Assembly (NCBI GenBank): GCA_012295275.1
Contig: CM022671.1
Location: forward strand, 29,320,750 to 29,384,749
Direction of reading: 5' to 3'
DNA from: Chrysomallon squamiferum
Lineage: Eukaryota; Mollusca; Gastropoda; Neomphalida; Peltospiridae
DNA: 64,000 bases
Part shown: piece after piece, positions 1-12,370 of the stretch
Numbering within the stretch: position 1 is the stretch's first letter
Layout: every line of letters begins with the position of its first letter
The notes under the pieces: generated by a model
The model's input: the letters and a program-made list of their open reading frames with translations, nothing else
What the model was told of the DNA's origin: nothing
Databases searched by the model: none
Program-made: the position numbers and the translations under genes

Positions 1-3000
1 GAAGATTTATTTTACAAAAAAAAAAAAATAATAAATTAAAAAAAAATGTTAATTATTTAAAAGCAGGTAATATATTTTCCTAAATATTTTGCAGTATAAA
101 TAATAATCTTTACAATGGGTTAATATGCATTAATAGCATGGAAACCATATAATATTTCACTTTTTTCTTTTAAACCTTTTTTTTTTTTTTTTTTTTTTTA
201 AATTACGTATGTCTGAGATTTGTGGGCAGGTTTGGAAGCCAATTTAAAAAAGGTTTCTATTCTATTTTAACTTTCTGAAAGTGACAAGAAAAACGTGTCA
301 TCAAATAATATCAGTTCTGTTGACAGATGAACTGAAATAATTACTTGTTTTATCTGCTGAGTATCTTTAACAGTGTTGGTGTTACTTCAAATTAAAAAGT
401 ATGCTGGTGCCACCACAGTATTGTAATGTGACATATCTTCGATCTGAAACCTGCAAAATCAGCAGCATTTACATCACACTATTACGACAGTACTTAAAAA
501 CAAATATTTAAAACAATAAATGTATTTTTATTCCAAAATAATTTAAACTTTCTTCACAGCCCATATCTGTAAAATTGGTATCCCTGTGATAATTGTCTAC
601 CTAACTCTTACCTTGTAATATATTAGCCAGTATTCAAATGAAACTGACATTAATTTAATGTTAATAGATTAAAATAATGGTAAAAATAAAGATGTATACA
701 TCTACTTTTTTTTTTCACAGTTATAAACATACAAGTAATGAACCCTGAACCCTAAAGTTGTTACTGTTTCAAGTTGGATTTAAACTTTGTTTAAAAAGCT
801 ACTTATGTGCATCAGTTCAAAATACCTGATTCATTAAATTAGCTTAGTGTAATGTTTCTGCTGCTGATTTGTTTTATTTTTTCTGGCAGTAAATTGTACA
901 GAATATTTTCTAAATGTCAGCTTCCATATTATATTATTGTACTCCAGTTTGTAAAATAACCTTTTGAAAATTGATGTTTGATTCTTGGTGTTTCATTTGT
1001 CCTGTTTATTAATGTTGCACAATTACGAATTTTTTTTTTTTTTTTTTTTTTTTCTTTTAATAAGTTTTTGGTTCTGTTGCTACATGTATTTAAGGTTGAA
1101 GAGACATGCTGAATCTTCTTTTTTTATTTATTTATTTATTTATTTTTTATTTATTTTTTTTGTGTCTTTATTTGCATTATACACTGGCAGGTCAGTCAAA
1201 CCACCAAATAACCACATCTACCACCAGTACTACATTCAACGAAAATTTATATTTAAATTATTTATTTAAATTTCTGATCTTTTTTTAATTTTTTTTTTTT
1301 TTATTTATTTATTTTTTTTTTAATAATTTTAAACTTTGTTCTAGGTAATTGTTATGTATGTATTTTAATCAAGACAATAATTATTTCATGTTATTTCAGG
1401 TACATTATTATTATTATTTATTTAAAAAGGATTCTATTTTTTTTTTTTTTTTTTTTTTGCCACCCACCCCATCAACATGATTATTACATTGAATATTAAA
1501 ATGCATAATGTCTTTCGTTGAATACAGTAGCACAGAACTAAAAACATTTGAAAAAAAAAAAAAATCAGGTATATTTGTTGTATGAAGTCATTTGTATGGT
1601 ATGTATATATTTATATATATTTTGTATTGTATAACAACATACATATGTTTTTCATTGTTGAGCTTTATATTAATTTTATTCTTTTGTTTTCTGTCACCTT
1701 GCCTTAATTGAACATTTGAGCTTGTCGTTTAGCATACAACACTTCAACATTTTGGCATGTTTTTTTCAGCATGTTTCATCTTTGCCTTTCATACACGAAA
1801 ACATTCACTACATCTATACATAAGCTGCCATCTTTTTTCTTTTTTTTTCTGCTACATATGCAAGTTTGTATATTTGACAGAATTATTGATGTTGTTAAGT
1901 GTTTTCCATTTGATACTGTGTTGATGATATTGTAACATAGTAGACTCAAATGCAGTTATTTTGCTATTTGTTGTATTTTTCAGCTCATCGGTAACAGTTT
2001 TTACAAAATTGACACAGTTGTCTACTGTACATCCAGCAAGGTTATTAAAACATCAGTAGTCAATGTAGAGTAAAGATCTTTAAAAAGAAAGCAAATAAAA
2101 AAAAAACACAAAAGTAATAAATACAAACAAACGTTTGAGGGTTTTTTTTTCCACTTTTCTGTTACAAGTATTTTATTTCTTGGTATGCTGTTAAGATCTG
2201 ATGAGCTCATGCTGTTCTGCATATGTACAGTTTTTGATTTGTTGAAGATATTATTTTTGGCTTTACTTACACTAAGGCCATGTTTAAATAAAAGAAGAAT
2301 TAATTCTAAGTAATTTTGAACACGTTCAAAGCACTTTGAAAACAAAAACCAAAAATATGATCTCAGTGAAAATTTTAAATCTATATTTAAAAAAAAAAAA
2401 ATAGGTATATGTCTGCAGTTAACACTGGTCTTGTTTTTGTTTCTTTAAATATATTTTTTCTTTCTTTTTTGTTTATTTATTTATGCAGCACTCTGCTGAT
2501 TAACTTTCACAAGAGTTGTTGCTACTGTTAATACACTTTCTGAGTGTCAGTAAATATGCAATTTTCCGACATTAAAAATAAAGAGTAAAAATATTAAAAT
2601 TTTCCGTTTTGCCATTGATATATAAAATAATAATTCTATTTAACATTAATACATCAGGTCCATAAAATGTTTAAAATATTTATATATATATATATATATA
2701 TAATGAAGAAAACAAATATACCAAATACATTTTTAATAATTACTATATACTTAATCAGCTAATCTTAATGTGATTTTGAGGGTGACTAAAAGATTGTGAA
2801 AGTTTCACGGACCATGAATGTTGTGGTTAGATACTTGCTTGTTAATGCGTATTCTGATGTGTCATGATGATTTAGTAAGTGGAGAAAAATACTGTTCAAA
2901 AAAGAAACAACAATATGTATATAAAGTCAATAAAAGGTACAAGCAGTGTGTTTAATATTGAATAAAGGTTTGTTAATCTGCATTTTGAAAGGCCAGCAAA

Positions 3001-4190
3001 CCTCGGACAAAACAAACAACGTCAATACATTTTTTGCATGTGTGATTGACACTCGGAAGAATATTCTGTTGATTTGCTGTCAGATGGTCAGTTCTTTACA
3101 CCTGCAAAAAGTGTTGCCTACACATAATAATTGTTTATATCACAATTCATAGTGCTTCCTTCCCTTGCATTTGATTCAGAAATAGCATATTATTAAATAC
3201 TGGTCACACAGAGTGACCTCATCTTCAGAGTAAATACATCTGTATTAATTAGACTACTCTGCATTGCATTTCCATCATCAACCCTTCTTTTTTCATCGTC
3301 CATTTTAGAAGTGAACAAAAAATATATACCTTAGCATGAAAATGTGGGCAGCACTTTTTAAGGTGTATGGATTGATATATGGTTCTGATCTTCAAAAAAA
3401 ATAAAAAAATACATTAAAAAAAATGGAAACAGAAAATTTATTTTGATAAAGGCCACTCTCACAAGATAGTGAAAAAATGGCCAAAGACAGTACAAAAGTA
3501 AAATAAACAATAAATCTACATTCTATTGTGTTGTGTTGTGTTTGGAATCATACATTCATTTTTGTTTTCAGTGAAAATTCTAGTTAATAATTTGAAAACA
3601 ATGCACAGTATGTTTGGTAAACTTGGCATTTTTACTGCAGAAGAAAACTTTATTATCCCTGAATAACTTGACAAGCATTAAAATATTTTATTATTTAAAA
3701 AAAAAAAAAAAAAGATGAAAGAAATGAGCATACACAAATTACTGCAATACAAGATTTTAGCCATGCCACAAAATAGATTTTGCAGAAGCTGAAGCATGTT
3801 TTCATCTTTTGGAAGGTGCCTAATTACAAACGGTAAGCCTTCCTACTAACGATTTATTTGGACTGGCTTGTATAATTTTTTTAAAAAGGCCAAAAAATAT
3901 TCTCTTTATTTGGTATTTATTATTATTATTACTTAAACATGGCATTTTCACTGCAGAAAAAAAAAAATTCAGATGCTTTTTCTCCAGCTGTTTAAAAAAA
4001 AAAAAAAAAAAATAAAAAAAAATGCCCAATGCAAGAAACTAAAATTTATATAATACTGATAATCAAAATACTAAGTACCAACAAAATAAAAAAGTGAAAG
4101 CATCTAAAATTTAATTTACAGTATGTAAATTAATACTGATCATCAAAATATTAATATTATTAACCCCATAAATGCAAGTAGGAATTAAAA
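1..4190. other. Non-coding, AT-rich DNA; no gene supported
   Basis: Homopolymer T and A runs (for example near 180-200, 1030-1053, 1440-1458, 3700-3715 and 3995-4012), a (TA)n tract near 2680-2702 and ATTT repeats near 1120-1160. Open frames here are short and low-complexity and show no exon-like composition or phased splice sites. It could hold the 3' UTR of a gene to the left or long introns; nothing in the sequence decides this. Confidence 0.6.
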
Positions 4191-4199
4191 GCTAATTAC

Positions 4200-4460
4200 A
4201 AAAGAATAATAAGGTGTAACGGTAACATCTTAAAGTGCGGGATTAATCACGATGCACGACGTAATGGCAATAGTATGTAGTCAGCTGGCAGGCGGAACCA
4301 TAAACGGTAACAATAACCGCTTTCTATAACAACAAAGAGTGATCGTTGTTTAGAAGATCGTTGTTTGCCGATGCCAAATAAAGGTTTGTTAAATAATGCA
4401 AAAGGAATATATCCTGAGGATATTTTTTCGTTAGGCGGTTTTAGACGTAAAACAGAATAT
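4200..4460 (+). promoter_or_regulatory. Candidate promoter / first non-coding exon region
   Basis: A roughly 260-bp stretch noticeably richer in CpG than the surrounding DNA, with short direct repeats (acggtaac near 4217 and 4302; gatcgttgttt near 4342 and 4356). The first coding exon of the gene at 5719 begins behind a splice acceptor (AG at 5674-5675), so an upstream non-coding exon should exist; this is the most promoter-like sequence in reach. No TATA box or donor could be assigned. This is inference from composition only. Confidence 0.3.
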
Positions 4461-5113
4461 TGCTGATTTAAATATATCTTTTTTTTATATATTAATAAGG
4501 AACTGGTAATGAGCGACAAAACGTGATATTTCAAAATCTTGATTCAAAGAATCTTTCAGTGATTGATTCAGTAGACTGAGTAGTTCATTGACTCAATCCA
4601 GTCATGTTTAAATATTATTGCATGGTAATAACCGAAAGTTCTATATATTTCTATATTTTTAAAACTTTTTAAAACATAATAATAATAATATTATTATACA
4701 CCATTAATAACATACATGATACACATTTGCTGCAAAATAGAGAAATATAAAATACAAATATATTAAACTTCTAACGTCTTCGTTAAACTTACCCTTACAT
4801 CAAAGTGACATTAAAATGATTAATTAAAAATATAATTTTAATTAATATACAATAAAAAGAATAAATTTGCAGTTTAGATCTTGGCCTTAAAGTTTTTCTA
4901 ATAAATTATTTCTTTGCTCAGTTACTAGTGATAGTATTACACTAATTTACAGTATTAGTTTAAAAATGAAATGATCATGTCACATATCATAGGTTTTTTT
5001 GTTGTTTGAAAACCAGAACAAAACAAAACCTTTTTATACCATATACAGATTCTAAAATATGGACAGCTGTGTAGCTATTGAAAACAAATATATTAATAAT
5101 TATGTTCATATAT

Positions 5114-5392
5114 CGGGGGTTGGTAACCTTTTGGAGAAAGGTGATTTGCAGTGTTTTGGAAGAGAGCCAAGATATCAAATGTATTATATATATATATATA
5201 CACACACACATAGACCGATATCTCTCTCTCAGTTCTGTCTTCAATATTGAGCACCAAATCGGGATGCTAGGAAGCAAGGCTGTTTTGGTCTGGAGGTTTA
5301 AAGAGAAAACAACAATGTTAATGTAATAATTGCTGCCCAAGTGTTCACAGCAGGCCAGATGTGGACCTTGGGCTAAAGGTTGCCAACCCCTG
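5114..5392. mobile_element. hAT-like non-autonomous element (MITE)
   Basis: The left end reads cgggggttggtaacctttt and the right end reads, on the opposite strand, caggggttggcaaccttta, giving terminal inverted repeats of about 18 bp with three differences. CAGGGGT(T/C)GGCAACC termini are characteristic of hAT transposons. The flanking 8-mers tcatatat and ctatacat match at five of eight positions, fitting an eroded 8-bp target duplication. The roughly 280-bp interior holds a short TA/CA repeat and no transposase. Confidence 0.6.
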
Positions 5393-5718
5393 CTATACAT
5401 TATCAACTGCAAACATAACCCTAACAACAACAGTAAAATAAATAAGAATAATTTATGTATCAATAAAAATGATCTTAACATCTAAACAAGCATGAATAAC
5501 ACATCGGTTATAATGTAGTTACTACATTTTGAACATATCTTTAAAAATTCAGGTTAAGTTTTTCAGTATTGAACTGTCTCATCTCTGACATACACTTATG
5601 ATTTGTTATGAGGTATTAAACATTTTGTTGAAATTAATACAGTTAGTGATATGAATGTTTTCTTTGTCTTAACAGAAATCTTGAAAATACATGTTCTTTA
5701 AAAGTTCTGACGATTTTT

Positions 5719-8700
5719 ATGATGGAGGAACAGAGTAAAGATACAAACAATGCTATCAGTGGAGGCAAAGCTGATCCCATGGATACCAAGTAAGAAATAA
5801 TTTACAATTTTTGTACTTCATTTATGTCATTTGTGTGTTTTAATTATATATAATATCATTTATCTGTGATCAGTTTTATGGATTTTGCCTAGTTGGTGAG
5901 AGGACAAACCTAAACTTCTTTGTTTTAGGTTGTTCTCAATATTTGACTGCCGTAAGTTATTTCTGAGCATGGAAAATTACTAAATCCAAAATTCATTATT
6001 ATCTAACGTCAAAATGAAAATGTCTACTATGCTCTTGATGTTCACTGTAGTCTTCTGTATCCAATACTTATCTATTATATGCTGGCTAGAGAAAATGGTA
6101 ATGTGGTATGATAGAAGTAGAAAGTGAAATTTTCTGTGTATATTTCATCTATCACATCGACAAAAGCCAGGAGTGGTCAGGATTAAGAGTGAACACGAGG
6201 ACTGGCAATTTGATATCATCTCCACCACGCATACCTGACAGCTGGCTATTTCTAAACTTTGTTCAGATAGGCAAGGTTGTTCTGGGGACTACCATAGTCA
6301 CTGTCAGGAGTTGTCCAGCTGTAGATCAGCTCATCAAGGACGACTGTTAAAATTCAATGCTGGTTATATCTTTTCTGACAAATGACAGTGGTACCTGTCT
6401 TGTATGGACACCCAATCGGCTGAGCCAGTGTTCCTCCATTGCAGGTGTCCTCTTATCAGAGGGACAACAGTTACAGACAGTTTGTTTGAACATATATACA
6501 GTCTTTAGTCACATCCATCACACCAGTACCCACAACTAATATAAATCATTGTGGCTGGGCATTGCCATAGCAAGCATCACAGCTATGTACCAAATGGTTT
6601 GAACTTGCATGATTTGGAAAATGCAGTTCACTGGCTCTTGTGATTCAACAAAAACAACATTTCCTGTATGCACTGTGCCATGCAGGAAATGGATGACACC
6701 ATCTTAGAAAATATATAGAGCTGCAATACAATAAAAGTATTTATTTTGGAAAAATCGGTATGACTATCCACTTTAAAAGTGGAATAATAATTAATATGCA
6801 GGTATTTGCTGATCTAAGGGACATATCTGTTGACAAACAATACAGGACTCGGAGGTGGGAAAGTGTCCATACATAATAGTTGGCCACTCATCTCAGGGGA
6901 CCACTAAAGACAAATATCACTGCAGTTTGTTTTCTACCATTAAATTGATTATTGTCTGCAAACGTTGCCAAAGTTTGAAAATATATTCTGGTACATTTTA
7001 TTTTACTGTATTTCACTTTTGGCATGGGATTTTTATCCAATAGTTTGTTGTTGTTGTTGTTTTTTTCACACAATTTAAAAAATTAAATAACTATTTAACT
7101 TTATGTTTTGTTATCAGAACAACAGAGCCTGTGGACATTACCTCTGATTCCTCAGCAGTTGGTAATTTGGTTATTGATGTCGGTGAGCAAGAAACCGCTC
7201 AGGATCAAAATACCTCTATGGAGGATGCAGATGGGGGACAGAAGGAAAATGACACACCTGAACAGAATGAACATAGTGACACTGTCGATGCCAACCACTG
7301 TGTTTCTGAACCCATGCAACCATCTGATGAAGTTCATGACAACACCAGTGCAGATGTCGTCAAACCAGATTCTGAATTAGGAAATCAGAAAGGAGTTGGA
7401 GACAAAAGTGCTGAAACTGGAGTGGACGGTGACCTTTTGCTTCTGACCCTGGATGGGACTTCTGACAAGCATGCTGTTCTAATTAATGAGCTACAGAATA
7501 AGGTAAAGTGCCAATTTGCTTAATCACACTGACTTTCACAGCAGAGATTCTCTGAAGACTGAAATTGTTGCATGGTAAATTTCATTCTGTATATGCTGAA
7601 ATGAAATCTATGCATGCTTCTCTTTTTCTTTGATTTTATATCTTATGCTTGTCTTTAGAACATTTTAAGTATCGCCTAATCTTAATCTATCTGCCATTTA
7701 TAGTTAAATAACCATTCACTGTTTAACTAAATGTACTGCTTATCATTTTTGTAAGTGTCATTAGATATACTGATGCTAGTTTAGGGGTTTTATTTTGATT
7801 CAGGCAATCAAAGTCATAATAATTATTTCTAGGATGTTATTAGTGTTTCTGTGGTAAATTTGTTTATGAATTAATATTTTCAAACATTCACCTTTTTATG
7901 GCTTTGGAAAAATATTTACTTTTGATTCATCAACCACTTAGAGTGAAAAAAAGAAAGTATCACGATCTTCTTTGTTTTTGTTTTTTCCTTTTAATTAAAG
8001 ATAAATTATGATAGAGCTTTATTAAAGAAGATAAACTTTTTTCCTTGGATTTTCAGCACTGTATTTTGTTGTTCATTCTCCAGGTTTCATTTGGAATTGA
8101 TAATGAATGAACAGATAGTGTGTTAGCTGAACTGGCTTTTCTTGAAAATAATTAAAATGTATCCAGTTTATCAGTTTTTAAACTGTGGGTTAAAATATAT
8201 ACAAATGTTTTATTTTAACTGTTCTAAGATGATTTTGAAGGGTGGTGATTTGGAATGTGTTGCCTTTGTGTGAAATGGTGTATACATGTGTGTCTTTGTA
8301 AAGTATATTTTATGGATTTCATTGTGTGTTTTGCAGGAAAAAATTATCAGTGACTTGAGGATGAGGGTAGGAGAACTGGAGGCACAATTAGGGTGGGTCT
8401 TGGTAATTTGTAGTGTTTGTAGAATTATCAGATCACTGCAGTAAAATATCATTAGCTAACAATTGTTGAAAATGTTTAATGTTTTGGACTTCAAAAAAAC
8501 AAACAACAATAACAATGAAAAAGTAAATGTTACTAATAATTTTTTTTAAAACATATTTCTCTTACTTTTTCACATAATTTCCATACTGTCTGCTTCTGAA
8601 TTTTAGTTAAAAGTAATCAACAGATTATAGATTTTATTTTTGTTTTGTTTGTGGAGGTATATATGTATATTATTACTTAGACATAAATTAACCTTCTTTA

Positions 8701-11615
8701 TTATTTTTTTTTTTCATTTTATCATTAATGCACAAATTCTTATCTGTTTAATATGCTTACTGATTCACAGATATTTTAAATTAGTATTATATATTGTCTA
8801 TCTTAGAGTAGCAGTCATGTGTTAACATATTGCTGTAATAATGTTTATATTTTTGTAGTATACCCATGGAAATTTCTTTTTACTCATTTACGCTTATTAA
8901 CATATTTATATATCTAAATACAAAATTCTAAGACTAAATTTTTAAATTCTGTTAATCAGTTTATTACATTAATAAACAAATAAAGTACTGGTATTATAAG
9001 ATTAATTTTTATTTTCATAGTATAATCCAGATATAATTGTTCCAGTTTCAGATATTTCCCAGTGGCATTAAATTTACTTCAACAAATTGTGATTGCTATT
9101 GTTAATTTCTGGAAAAAATGTTGTGATTGCTATTGTTAATTTCTGGAAAAAATGTTGTGATTAAAAATATGATTAATTATTTTATTATTATTGTCCCATG
9201 TCTGCAGTATAGCTATGTTTTTATTATATATATATATATATATATATATATTGAAATGTATCAGAATTTTTTTTTTTTTTTCAAAAACTGTAAAATTTAC
9301 AGTTGGTTTTGTTTTGATGTTTTTTGTGCTTTTATCCATAATATAGTTCAGGATGTGGGACTTACTTCTGAATTGTTATTTTCTAATTGTATTGATTTGT
9401 TGTTTGTTTCATTTTTAAATACTTCAGAATCATGTCCAACTTGAGAGCAACATGTACCAAGAGACCTTCAAGATTTGCCGAGCATGCAACATCTTTGAAG
9501 CGAGCTCGTGCAAGATCTTCAACTCCAAGCAGGAGAGTTTCTGTTCATCTGAAATCTTTAAAACGTGCTCGGTTACGATCTCCTCTGTGTCATACAGACT
9601 GGAATTCACAGGACGTTGAACAAGGAGAGTCAATGTCACAGAGTAGTAGCATTCTGAGTGCTGAGGACATGGACGTGTTGGCTGTGGAAGTATCTCAGAG
9701 ACTTTCTTCCACTCTGGTGGCAGACGTCACTGCTCAGGTGCTACAGCAGATTTTGCCCTTGATGGACATGCCTGTAGACGACAGTGAAAATAATCACATG
9801 GGTGAAGATATGTCTGCTGCAGGCATGTTTCAGTCTGACGCGAGCACCAATGTTGTGTCTGATGCTGTTGAGTCCAGCGCAGCTGAGAACAACTCCAGTT
9901 CTTCTTCCATGGCTGTTCAGTCAGGTCAGTCCACAAAAGTTAGTGTAGACTTTGTGCATGCTGCTAATGTTTCATCCATTTCAGCATTTGTGACCACCAG
10001 ACATCTGGCTGCCCATAAAAGAGCAGATGTCTGTGTTTCATACTCCAAGCAAGTGTCAACACTGGCAAATCATAGTATGAATATGGCTTCAGCCAGCACT
10101 TGCCTGAATGTCCAGAATCAGAATCTTGTTCAGAATGCTAGCAAGGTGAACTCCTTGATAGGCTGCCCATTGATTGTTGGAAATGCAGCAGGGTCAGTTC
10201 CTAGTCACGTAGAATCGTTAACAGGCAGCAGCTTAATTGACTTGAATGCTGCCGATTCTGTCCAGCAAGAATCAGATAAAATCACAGCTTCAGCAGGTGG
10301 TGATTTGATCTGTCAAGGAAAAGCTAGTCCACTTAGTGCCTCATCTGACAAATATGAATCAAAATCATTGTTTGTCAAGGAAGATGGAAGTTCCATTCTG
10401 CCTTCTTCCACCAGTATTGATTCAGAAGTAATTGACAGTGCAAAAAACATTGAAAAACTTATAAGTGAGGTTTTAGATGATGATGGCAGCGATACAGAGA
10501 CAGGTGAATCATCTGTCACAAAGCCCGAGCAAACTCGGTCTGTTTTGCCTGTGCAGGAAACCAGTGACACCTCATTTGCTCCTGTGCAAGATGTCAGTCA
10601 GATGGGGAAAACATCTCAAGACTTTGAGAAAAAAGAATCTGAGAGTAAATCTGATCATGAGAAAGATTCAGGCATGTTAACTATGGATGGGGAAAAGGAT
10701 TTAGACAAGATAGATAGCGTAGAGAAACCTCCATCAACTGTAGTTTCCACACAAGCCAAAACACCAGGTTAGGTGATAAGAGAACATTTTCAGAAATAAC
10801 TAGTTAGGAAATTGTTCTCACCGTTACATGTATTTTACTTAATGTAATCTGTTATTATAATTTAAAGTATTATTACACTGTAAGTGTTTTTGGTTTTTCC
10901 ATCATAAATGGATAATAATGATCTGTGTACTTTATAACTTTGTCAGAACTGTCTGCATCATATTTTAATTTGTAATAAAAAGCATTTACCTAAAACATGA
11001 ATGCATGTTCTTCTACATCAGGTAAAACAGTTTGACAAACCTAAGATAACACTTTTTTTTTTCTCATTATTTTACATTACAGGTGTTGTTTCACCTTCAG
11101 CAGCAAGAGATGGTGGTTCCTCAACAGCATCTGGAACAGGCACAAATAAAATCCACATTCCAAACATATTCAGACAGCGTCACGCATATCCTCAGAGTAA
11201 TCGTCAGCCTCACATGCAGATTCGACATCCTGTTGGGATGTCAGCATCCACGCGCTTCGGTATGAACATGCATCGCATGCCAATGCCAGCAGGGGCTGTA
11301 GGAACAGCTAATGCGATGTTAATGCAGCAGATAATGAATTCCTCTGCTGGAGGTAAGATTTATTTATTGCTTTTTCTGTTTATTGTTTGTTTTTTGTTTT
11401 TTTCAGGTTATTTGTGAAATTTAGAATGTAAACTATTCACACTGATTTTGGTAGAATTGTGATTTTTATCATTACAATATTATTATATCCTCAAATAAAT
11501 GTTTAATAATAATTATTTTTAATTATATTTTTCAAATATCAGTCATTTTATTGTCCATAAGAAGTTAAAGAACTGCATCAGGGATTTTATAATAATTAAG
11601 ATATATTTAATATAC

Positions 11616-11649
<34 letters not shown>

Positions 11650-11904
11650 CACATTTTCTTTTGTTTTTAAGCTGCACTTACTCACATAAACCAGATGAAC
11701 CATCTAGCCATGATGCAAGCCCAGCAGAGAGGTATCCGCCCTCAACTTCAGAATGCCCGATTCTCCTCTCAAGTGTCCCCAATGATGAGCCCCAGGGCCA
11801 GTAACACAGGAGTGAACATGGGTCAGGCGAGGAATCTTGCTTTAAGTGCTGCCTTCAGGAGAGCAGTTTCATCTCGGGTTGTAACCGGTCAAAGACTAAG
11901 TTAG
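5719..11904 (+). CDS. Unrecognised Ser/Thr/Asp-rich, probably nuclear protein, six coding exons
   Basis: I do not recognise this gene. Exons in phase: 5719-5789, 7118-7502, 8337-8392, 9428-10767, 11083-11352, 11672-11904; total about 784 aa, start ATGATG after an acceptor at 5675. What can be seen: residues about 1-140 are acidic and low-complexity; about 145-170 (ending GELEAQLG) look like a short coiled coil; about 175-220 carry clusters of Arg/Lys such as KRARARSSTPSRR and KRARLR that resemble nuclear localisation signals; the 1340-bp exon 4 is Ser/Val/Asp-rich; the last 160 residues are rich in Met, Gln, Asn and Arg (for example NQMNHLAMMQAQQRG). No enzyme motif, zinc finger or membrane segment is seen. 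The 3' end may be alternative: a donor at 11900 joined to an acceptor at 12353 replaces the final Ser by NMNNR and stops at 12370. The gene is convergent with the tectonic gene. A chromatin or transcription role is only a guess. Confidence 0.75.
6108..6540. other. Intron 1 segment of higher GC, no exon supported
   Basis: Within the 1.3-kb first intron this stretch has more balanced base composition than the rest and two short open frames, but no splice sites in phase with the flanking exons and no recognisable protein. It may be a decayed repeat; no terminal repeats were found. Confidence 0.25.
9087..9154. repeat. Perfect 34-bp tandem duplication
   Basis: Two adjacent identical 34-bp units (ttgtgattgctattgttaat...), followed by an 8-bp start of a third, in intron 3 of the unrecognised gene, about 270 bp before the acceptor of exon 4. 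Confidence 0.9.
11616..11649. repeat. (ATT)n microsatellite
   Basis: An ATT repeat of about eleven units lying just upstream of the acceptor of the last coding exon (11671), so it forms part of the pyrimidine-rich region before that exon. Confidence 0.9.
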
Positions 11905-12370
11905 TTTTCTTTATCAAAGAAAATCACAAATTGTTAAAAAGATAAATTTTATCTCTTTTGAGAATTTAAGTTACGAGCTGTTGGAAATAAGGTATTCGAA
12001 ATAAATTAAGAATCCAGAAAATGTGAGAATGTTTGGGGGGAGATTTTAAAAAATTAACTTACTGTTGATTGTCTGTAGTATTTAATTAGTAATTATGTTA
12101 TAGCCAGAGATAGCTGACATTTATTATATTTAATTAATACATAAAAATTTTGCATGAGTAAGATGACCTGATAATAAAAGCTTCTGGATCAATTAAAGAT
12201 CGCTGTTCTAATAATCATGTGTACATCAGGATAGTAAAATTTTGGCTTAAATAAATTTACACCATTTTGACAAATTGGTTTTAAACAAGGAATGTGTCAT
12301 ATGATTTTATAACAAAAATGTTTTAAATCTTTTAAATGTTGTTGACTTTTCAGATATGAACAACCGATGA

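Noticed and set aside
2022-2345. 107-aa minus-strand open frame
   Set aside because: No recognised motif, composition of intergenic DNA, and no splice sites or start context in support.
9430-9620. Alternative reading of the start of exon 4 (NHVQLESNMYQETFKICRAC...), which also looks protein-like
   Set aside because: It ends at a stop after 63 codons, while the phase-2 junction from exon 3 leads into a 445-codon open frame. The longer frame was kept.
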